From Anaerofilum hominis (GTDB lineage Bacteria; Bacillota; Clostridia; Oscillospirales; Ruminococcaceae): a DNA stretch of 64,000 nt. Shown here one piece after another: positions 58,794 through 64,000 of this stretch (position 1 is the stretch's first letter; every line of letters begins with the position of its first letter). The stretch lies in contig NZ_JACONZ010000003.1 of the NCBI RefSeq assembly GCF_014287275.1, positions 378,089 through 442,088 on the forward strand, read 5' to 3'. The position numbers and the translations under genes are program-made. A model generated the notes under the pieces. The model worked only from the letters and a program-made list of their open reading frames with translations. It was not told where the DNA came from and ran no database searches.

Positions 58794-60347
58794 ATGGAGG
58801 AGTACAGAAAGAAGAAGAGGAGAACGGGAGCACAGGAACTGACGGGCGCCCTGGGGGAATCAGTAAAAGAATATCTGAAAAAAGCAGAGCTGCCGGGAGA
58901 AAGAGCGGCGGCGGTGCTGAACAGCTTTTATCCGGCGGATGCGGGGACCCTGGTGCGGACGCTGGAAGAGATCGGCGGCAGAGAAAAGAAGTGGGACTGG
59001 GGCGGCGGGAGCACACAGGGAACAGCCGGCAAGCCGCAGACGCCGGACCAAAACTGGGGCAGAGAAACGGGATATGAAGAAAAAGTAGATCTGGTGCGGC
59101 AGGCGCTGCAGCGGGAGAAAGAGGCACACCGGCGGCAGGAGGGGAACTATTACAGCCCGGGAAACAGGGCGGGCCAGGAGCGGGAGACCGAGAGGACGGG
59201 CCAGGCGAGAGGAAACCTGGCCGCGCCTGGCGCGGGCGACGGGGAGAAGATGAAGAAAATATTGGGCCGAGCATGGGCGCAGGGCTTGCAGGCTTTGGCC
59301 GCAAGTGATAGGCTTAATAAAAACGGGGCCGGGCAGGCGATGGAGACAGCGCAGCCGGCCCGGGCCCGGCGAGATCTGCCGCTGAGGGAGCGCTGGCCAC
59401 AGCCGGAGCCGTCGGCCGCAGCGCCGGCTGTGAAATTTGCGGGATGGGAGGCGAAAAGGCCGCTTTGGATGGAGGAAACCGTCCGCACGGGAGAAGGGGC
59501 ACGCACACCTTTGCTGCGCGGGCGCGGCGCGGACGCCGTGGGCCAGGCACCTCTGTTCCAAGCACTGAGCCTGTTTGGGGAAGGAAGCTCCGGCCCGGAC
59601 GAAGCGGACAAGACACCGGTACAGGAGGTTTACGAACCGTCATCCCACAAGCGGGGCAGACCCCGAGAATGGGGGGAGCAGCAGGACCACCTGGTTTGGA
59701 ATGAGGACAAAAAACGCTTTCTCCCGACGAATGAAGTCAAGGAAGTCAATGAGGCCAAAGAAGTCAATGAGGCCAAGGAGGAAAAAACGGAACGTGGAAA
59801 ATCCCGTCGCCGCCACGGCCTCTATTGGGGGGATGGGGAGCGGGAAAGAGCAAAGCTTTCTCCTGAACTGAGAGAAAGATATGACAAGGAGATGGATTGG
59901 CTGAGGGAGAACCGCTCTGACCCGGCGCATGTCCGTGTGGCGCCGTTTGTGGAAAAGCATTATGCCATTGCGCTGCAAAAAGAAAAAGAGACAGGGATCC
60001 CGGCGGAGTTTATGATAGCACAGCTTGCGCTGGAATCGGGTTGGGGGGAACATCTGCCCCCTGAAGATAGCCACAATTATGGGGGCATCCGCGGCAGCGA
60101 GGACAACCCGGGCCCGGCGGGAATCGTACCAGCGTGGTCGGAACAAGATCAGGCGTATGTCATCTATAAGGCGTTTCACAGTGACGAGGAGTTTTGGGAC
60201 TACTACTGCGACCTGCTGAAGTCAAGGTACGCGGTGGAGGGAACGGGAGAGGACTGGATGCGCAGCGTGGAAAAGGGCGGTTATGCGCAAACAGACAACT
60301 ATTATGAAGAGTTGATGAAAGTATACGGGACACTGGGCTTTGTATAA
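58794..60347 (+). CDS. Prophage protein with C-terminal glucosaminidase domain
   Basis: 517 residues. The first 370 are low-complexity and charged, with a short helix (SVKEYLKKAELPGERAAAVL) and tandem hexapeptide-like NEVKEV/NEAKEV/NEAKEE repeats near residue 315-330. From about 378 a glucosaminidase domain follows: FVEKHYAIALQKEKETGIPA, EFMIAQLALESGWGEHLPPE (catalytic Glu region), NYGGIRG and YVIYKAFHSDEEFWDYY. It would cleave peptidoglycan. It has no signal peptide, so export would need a holin, or it could be a virion protein. AAAAGGAGCGG precedes the ATG. Its 3' end was duplicated downstream. Confidence 0.82.
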   Translation: MEEYRKKKRRTGAQELTGALGESVKEYLKKAELPGERAAAVLNSFYPADAGTLVRTLEEIGGREKKWDWGGGSTQGTAGKPQTPDQNWGRETGYEEKVDLVRQALQREKEAHRRQEGNYYSPGNRAGQERETERTGQARGNLAAPGAGDGEKMKKILGRAWAQGLQALAASDRLNKNGAGQAMETAQPARARRDLPLRERWPQPEPSAAAPAVKFAGWEAKRPLWMEETVRTGEGARTPLLRGRGADAVGQAPLFQALSLFGEGSSGPDEADKTPVQEVYEPSSHKRGRPREWGEQQDHLVWNEDKKRFLPTNEVKEVNEAKEVNEAKEEKTERGKSRRRHGLYWGDGERERAKLSPELRERYDKEMDWLRENRSDPAHVRVAPFVEKHYAIALQKEKETGIPAEFMIAQLALESGWGEHLPPEDSHNYGGIRGSEDNPGPAGIVPAWSEQDQAYVIYKAFHSDEEFWDYYCDLLKSRYAVEGTGEDWMRSVEKGGYAQTDNYYEELMKVYGTLGFV

Positions 60348-60373
60348 CCGGCTGCGGAAAGGATGGATGCGGG

Positions 60374-61111
60374 ATGAGACCAAAAAAGTGGATGCTGGGG
60401 ACGGCGGCGTTTTTGCTGTGCCTGTGCCTTGCGGGGTGCGAAAGGAAAGCCCCGGCTGTGGGCGTGCGGCCGACCCCTGCGCCCACGGCAACGGCCACGC
60501 CGGGGCCGACCGTTAAGCCCTCCCCCACGCCGAAGCCGACCCCTGCACCCGAAGAGAGCCGGCAGGTGTATGAGATGAAAAGGAGCGCGCCGCCGCCAGA
60601 TTCACCGTCCCGGCACATGTTTATAGAGCCGGACCAGGAGGACGACCGGACGATCCGCGATCTGCCCTATTGCCCGGTGTCGGAATATCCCTACGGGGAA
60701 ACGCGGCCGCTGGTGGAGGAGGCTTACAGCCCGGATTATACGGGGCCTCAGGTGCGGTCTATCGGGGGGTTCTCTCTGAGCGGCGAGATATGGGAAAATC
60801 TTGACCCGGATTTCACGGGGGAGTATCCGATATCGATCGAACAGGCAAAGCAGATCGCAAAGGCGGCTTTTCTCGACATATACGCGGCCGAGGAACTCAC
60901 CTATGTGCAACTGGGGATCGAGGACTGTGATCTGTTTGCGGTGGGCAGGCATGTCTATTATGGATTTCGCTCTTTTGAGATCCACGAGGACCATACCGCG
61001 CATGCCTACAACGCTCTGGTCAGCGTGGAGGACGGAGAAGTGTGGCTGACGGGGAGCAGTACGCCTATCTTATATGTGATCGAGGTGCCGCAGCCGGTGC
61101 TGGAGGATTGA
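60374..61111 (+). CDS. Lipoprotein, copy 1 of a tandem pair
   Basis: 245 residues. Signal peptide MRPKKWMLGTAAFLLCLCLA with lipobox LAGC (Cys22). A Pro/Thr-rich spacer follows (VRPTPAPTATATPGPTVKPS), about 40 residues, suited to crossing the wall. The folded part includes GEIWENLDPDFTGEYPISIE and VGRHVYYGFRSFEIHEDHTA. It resembles no family I can name. It starts 26 bases after the glucosaminidase gene and may be a lysogenic-conversion protein that alters the cell surface. Confidence 0.78.
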   Translation: MRPKKWMLGTAAFLLCLCLAGCERKAPAVGVRPTPAPTATATPGPTVKPSPTPKPTPAPEESRQVYEMKRSAPPPDSPSRHMFIEPDQEDDRTIRDLPYCPVSEYPYGETRPLVEEAYSPDYTGPQVRSIGGFSLSGEIWENLDPDFTGEYPISIEQAKQIAKAAFLDIYAAEELTYVQLGIEDCDLFAVGRHVYYGFRSFEIHEDHTAHAYNALVSVEDGEVWLTGSSTPILYVIEVPQPVLED

Positions 61112-61118
61112 CGGCGGG

Positions 61119-61290
61119 CCGAGGAGGAAAAACGGAGCAGGGGAAATCCCGTCTCCGCGGCGGCCTATATTGGGAAGAGAGAGAACGGAAAAGGGCAAAG
61201 CTTTCTCCCGGTCTGCGGAAGAAATAGGACGAGACGAGGAAGCGGCTGGGGGAGAACCGCTGTATACGGGGCTTTGGGCTTTGCATAACC
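61119..61290 (+). pseudogene. Decayed copy of the glucosaminidase gene end
   Basis: The sequence aligns with 59777-59922 (GAGGAAAAAACGGA, AAATCCCGTC, CAAAGCTTTCTCC, GAGAACCGCT), then jumps to the equivalent of 60321-60347 (GTATACGGG, GGGCTTTG, ATAACCGGCTGCGGAAAGG). About 400 bases corresponding to the enzyme domain are missing. It is the remnant of a duplicated block that held the gene end plus the lipoprotein. Confidence 0.82.
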
Positions 61291-61314
61291 GGCTGCGGAA
61301 AGGATGGATGCGGG

Positions 61315-62052
61315 ATGAGATCAAAAAAGTGGATGCTGGGGACAGCGGTGTTTTTGCTGTGCCTGTGCCTTGCGGGGTGCGAAAGGAAAGCCCCGGCTGT
61401 GGGCGTGCGGCCGACCCCTGCGCCCACGGCAACGGCCACGCCGGGGCCGACCGTTAAGCCTTCCCCCACGCCGAAACCGACCCCCGCACCCGAAGAGAGC
61501 CGGCAGGTGTATGAGATGGATATAAAGCCGCTGCCGTCGGATTCGCCGTTCCGGCGCACGTTTATGGCGCCGGACCAGGAGGATGACCGGACGATCCGCG
61601 ATCTGCCCTATTGTCCGGTGTCGGAATATCCAGATGGAGATCTGCTGCCGCTGATCAAGGAGGTATCGAGCCCGGATTATGCCGGGCCACTGGTGCGGTT
61701 CATTGGGGATTTTTCTCTGGGCGGCGAGATATGGGAAAACCTTGACCCGGATTTCACGGGGGAGTATCCGATATCGATCGAACGGGCAAAGCGGATCGCA
61801 AAGGCGGCTTTTCTCGACATATACGCGGCAGAAGAACTCACCTATGTGCAACTGGGGATCGAAAATTTTTATCTGCTCTCGGTGGGCAGGCATGTCTATT
61901 ATGGATTTCGCTCTTTTGAGATCCACGAGGACCATACCGCACATGTCTATAACGCACTGGTCAGCGTGGAGGACGGAGAAGTGTGGCTGACGGGGAGCAT
62001 TATGCCTGAAATGGAGATGATCGAGGTGCCGCAGCCGGTGCTGGAGGATTGA
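61315..62052 (+). CDS. Lipoprotein, copy 2 of a tandem pair
   Basis: 245 residues. Signal peptide, lipobox Cys22 and the Pro/Thr spacer are almost identical to copy 1. Differences cluster between residues 67 and 115 (for example MDIKPLPSDSPFRR against MKRSAPPPDSPSRH, and LLPLIKEVSSPDYAG against TRPLVEEAYSPDYTG), while the last 120 residues are again nearly the same. That pattern suggests either diversifying selection on an exposed segment or conversion of the ends. The upstream 50 bases are also duplicated. Confidence 0.78.
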   Translation: MRSKKWMLGTAVFLLCLCLAGCERKAPAVGVRPTPAPTATATPGPTVKPSPTPKPTPAPEESRQVYEMDIKPLPSDSPFRRTFMAPDQEDDRTIRDLPYCPVSEYPDGDLLPLIKEVSSPDYAGPLVRFIGDFSLGGEIWENLDPDFTGEYPISIERAKRIAKAAFLDIYAAEELTYVQLGIENFYLLSVGRHVYYGFRSFEIHEDHTAHVYNALVSVEDGEVWLTGSIMPEMEMIEVPQPVLED

Positions 62053-62269
62053 CGGCGGGCCGAGAAGAAAAAAGCCGGACCGCGTTCAGGAGGACGGCGG
62101 GCGTTTTTATTGCGGCTGTGTTCTCTGCGGGATGGGCGAGGTCTCAGACAGAAACAGGGAACACGGCGGGATCTTTATCGGAACGGGGAACCAGAGAACC
62201 CAGAGGGGATGGCCGGATAGGGAACACACGGGGTTCAAAAATGTCAAATGAACTGCTGCGGCAGCAAGG

Positions 62270-62299
62270 CAGGGCCTGCAAAACGGGCCCTGTTTTTTT
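62270..62299 (+). terminator. Terminator 1 after the lipoprotein genes
   Basis: CAGGGCC and GGCCCTG pair around TGCAAAACG, followed by seven T residues. Confidence 0.75.
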
Positions 62300-62408
62300 G
62301 TCCGTAGGGCAAAAGGAGAGGCTGCGGGGAGGAAGAAAGCAGACTGGGGGCGGGGCTTTTGCGGACCGCGCCCACAGGAGGAAAACCGATTTGCAGGGGA
62401 AACAAAAT

Positions 62409-62451
62409 AAAACAGGAAGCCGGGGACAGACAGCCCGGCTTCCTGTTTTTT
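62409..62451 (+). terminator. Terminator 2 after the lipoprotein genes
   Basis: AAAACAGGAAGCCGGG and CCCGGCTTCCTGTTTT form a perfect 16-bp stem. It can act in both directions. Confidence 0.82.
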
Positions 62452-63147
62452 GTTTTCCGACTTCAGAGACAAAACGCGGGCGGTGCAGGCAGAAAGGGGA
62501 GCGCTCTCACAGCAGGCGGGGGACGAGGGAGAGGGATATGGGATGTTTTCCGGCTGGAAGCTCCCGGGTGATGTTTTGCAGGGACGCCCCGGTGCGGGAG
62601 AGGGGGGGATGCAAAGGAGGGGGCTGCGTGAGGCGCGGGAGCGGCCGGGGCTGACTTTGAGAAAAAACAGCGGAGCCCGGCCGGGGAGGTGAAACCTGCG
62701 AAAAAGCCGGCAGCGGGAAGCGGGCGGATCGGGCCGGTCCCAAATGGGCCGCCGAAAAAGCGCAGGCGGGAGCGGAGCGGCGATCCGCCCGTTTGCGGAC
62801 CAGAGCGCAGGCCGCACAGAGAAAGAAGCCGAGCTGTTTTTTGAGAGGCGGCAGACGAGGACTTTTGTGCCGGACGGGAGCGGGACAGGAAAGCTGAGAA
62901 TGGCCCGCCGAGCCGTTTTGAAGCTGTTTTTGGGCGTTGAAACCGGGTGCGTTATCCACACCCGCCTAGTATACAATTCAATTACAGGATACGGAAACAG
63001 ACGGGAAGCAGCAGGGGGCGCAGGGCCGAAGAAAGCGGCGGGAGAGGCGGCGAAATGCGGGCCCGCCCGGAGAGAAAACGGTGGGCGCGCGCCCGGAAAA
63101 GACGGCGGAAAGCGGTTTGCCGGGCGAAAAATGCGAGGAGGTGCGGT

Positions 63148-63795
63148 ATGGACGGAGGACGCGGCCCAAAGCAGCGGCTGAGCAGGTGCCAGGAGGCGTT
63201 CGCGCGCGGACTGATGCAGGGACAGGGGCTGTGCGGGGCCTATCGGGCGGCTTACCGCTGCAGGGGACTGACCGACAGCGTGGTGGAGGCGCGGGCACAG
63301 CAGTTGTTTGACACGGAGAAGATACGCGCGCGGTGCAGCGCCCTGTGCGCCGCAGGCCCCGGCACGGCGCGGACGCCGCAGCGGACGGGGGCAAAGAATG
63401 CCGGGAAAGGGGCGGTTTTTACCGTTGAGGCGGACCGCGGGGAGAGCGCAGCGGCCGGGAAGCCGCCTGCGGCGGAAAAAAAACGCGTGGAAAGCGAGCC
63501 TCGGCCCCCGGGCCCGGGCGCGCCAGACGGAGCACCGGGCACAGATGGAGCGCCGGGCACAGACGCCGAGGCCCGGGGCGCGGCGCGGGTGTTGGAGGAA
63601 CTGACCAATATCGCCCTGGGACGCCGGGAATATCCAGACGTGGACCGGTCGGGCAACCCGGTGGTGCGGCCGGTGGCGATGACGCAGCGCCTGAAAGCGC
63701 TGGAGCTGCTGGGTAAGCGGTACCGGCTATTCAGCGACAGCCCTCCCCCTGCGGAGGAGCAAGAGCTGGAAATCCGTTTGAGGGTGGTCCGGTGA
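63148..63795 (+). CDS. terS: Phage terminase small subunit
   Basis: 215 residues starting MDGGRGPKQRLSRCQEAFAR behind GAGGAGGTGCGGT. The N-terminal helix-turn-helix-like part (FARGLMQGQGLCGAYRAAYR, DSVVEARAQQLFDTEKIRAR) matches the Terminase_2 class that binds packaging sites. A linker rich in Gly, Pro and Ala follows (GAPDGAPGTDGAPGTD, a short tandem repeat), then a conserved-looking end (MTQRLKALELLGKRYRLF). The stop overlaps the large subunit start, as is common. Confidence 0.85.
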   Translation: MDGGRGPKQRLSRCQEAFARGLMQGQGLCGAYRAAYRCRGLTDSVVEARAQQLFDTEKIRARCSALCAAGPGTARTPQRTGAKNAGKGAVFTVEADRGESAAAGKPPAAEKKRVESEPRPPGPGAPDGAPGTDGAPGTDAEARGAARVLEELTNIALGRREYPDVDRSGNPVVRPVAMTQRLKALELLGKRYRLFSDSPPPAEEQELEIRLRVVR

Positions 63796-64000
63796 CGCTG
63801 GACATCGACATCACGGCGCGGCAGCTGGCATTTGTGCGGGCAAAAGCGTTTGAGGTGCTGTTCGGAGGCGCGGCGGGCGGCGGCAAAAGCTATGGACAGC
63901 TGATCGACGCGCTGCTGTATGCGCTGCGGTATCCGGGCTCAAAGCAGCTCATCCTGCGCCGCACCTACCCGGACCTGGAGCGGTCGCTGATTTTGGAGCA
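63792..64000 (+). CDS. terL: Phage terminase large subunit, N-terminal part
   Basis: Cut by the window edge; 69 complete codons are visible. GTG at 63792 overlaps the small-subunit stop. The ATPase Walker A is GGAAGGGKSYGQL, preceded by the adenine-binding region TARQLAFVRAKAF and followed by LILRRTYPDLERSLI, the usual start of terminase motor domains. It powers DNA packaging into the capsid. Its presence shows that structural phage genes probably continue to the right. Confidence 0.9.
   Translation, partial: MTLDIDITARQLAFVRAKAFEVLFGGAAGGGKSYGQLIDALLYALRYPGSKQLILRRTYPDLERSLILE

Larger units (their letters stand above)
62053..63147. other. Intergenic region of the prophage
   Basis: About 1.1 kb. 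It begins with a short third trace of the duplicated block (GGCGGGCCGAGAAGAAAAAA). Two terminators lie at 62270 and 62409. The rest is GC-rich with open frames on both strands that show no start signals or recognisable products. An AT-richer patch near 62950-63000 (TATACAATTC) may contain a promoter for the terminase genes. Confidence 0.5.

Noticed and set aside
62107..62976. 289-codon minus-strand frame in the prophage intergenic region
   Set aside because: There is no ribosome site, it crosses two terminators, and the translation has a Pro/Ser/Phe-rich shadow-frame composition.

Overview
The window looks like the chromosome of a high-GC, anaerobic, probably gut-living Firmicute (Clostridia, Oscillospiraceae/Ruminococcaceae-like). 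This is inferred from a T-box leader, strong Shine-Dalgarno sequences with many GTG/TTG starts, a monomeric [FeFe]-hydrogenase with a Rex-like operator, a YtvI-type membrane protein and the Clostridia-typical pair of an IscU-like scaffold and a GGGtGRT protein. I do not assign a species. I found no rRNA, tRNA or CRISPR array.

Layout. 0.07-3.8 kb (minus strand): a T-box-controlled isopropylmalate-dehydrogenase-like gene that lacks the usual catalytic residues, a two-gene membrane operon (DUF2871 plus partner), and a TetR regulator with a palindromic operator. 3.9-11.4 kb: a LacI regulator and a D-allose operon (alsB, alsA, alsC, alsE, alsK) ending in an esterase, preceded by a promoter between two palindromic operators. 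11.6-15.2 kb: a promoter-operator with no gene, a methyltransferase with a TetR regulator, and the hydrogenase. 15.7-25.1 kb: a TtcA-like/HAD fusion, a TetR/MFS pair, a 2-hydroxyacid dehydrogenase, a MATE pump, a P-loop kinase and a membrane protein. 25.7-33.8 kb: an RlmI-type methyltransferase, then a tightly packed operon of a PPK2-type phosphotransferase, a CYTH protein and an MFS transporter fused in frame to a family 2 glycoside hydrolase, followed by a flavodoxin and an EamA exporter. 34.2-45.5 kb: HflK/HflC, a ferredoxin-type aldo/keto reductase, TcdA, a MYG1 protein, a MATE/MarR operon, four tandem 88-bp repeats, and the IscU-like/GGGtGRT operon.

45.5-57.2 kb: an accessory stretch with an XRE regulator, an AbrB/zinc-ribbon protein overlapping a frameshifted gene, an unrecognised 461-residue protein, a YtvI-type protein, a HAD phosphatase, a regulated promoter without a clear gene, a cold-shock protein, an AraC/DUF2000 pair and small membrane or helical proteins. 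56.2-64.0 kb: the left part of a prophage or prophage remnant: ImmA/IrrE peptidase and XRE repressor, a divergent operator region, small phage genes, a glucosaminidase, two near-identical lipoproteins separated by a decayed copy of the glucosaminidase gene end, and the terminase small and large subunits (the latter cut by the window edge). No integrase is visible.

Regulation is unusually readable. Most transcription units have a near-consensus sigma-A promoter with 16-17 bp spacing and a palindromic operator, and strong hairpin terminators divide the units. Two promoters with operators (near 11.69 and 52.39 kb) drive no obvious gene.
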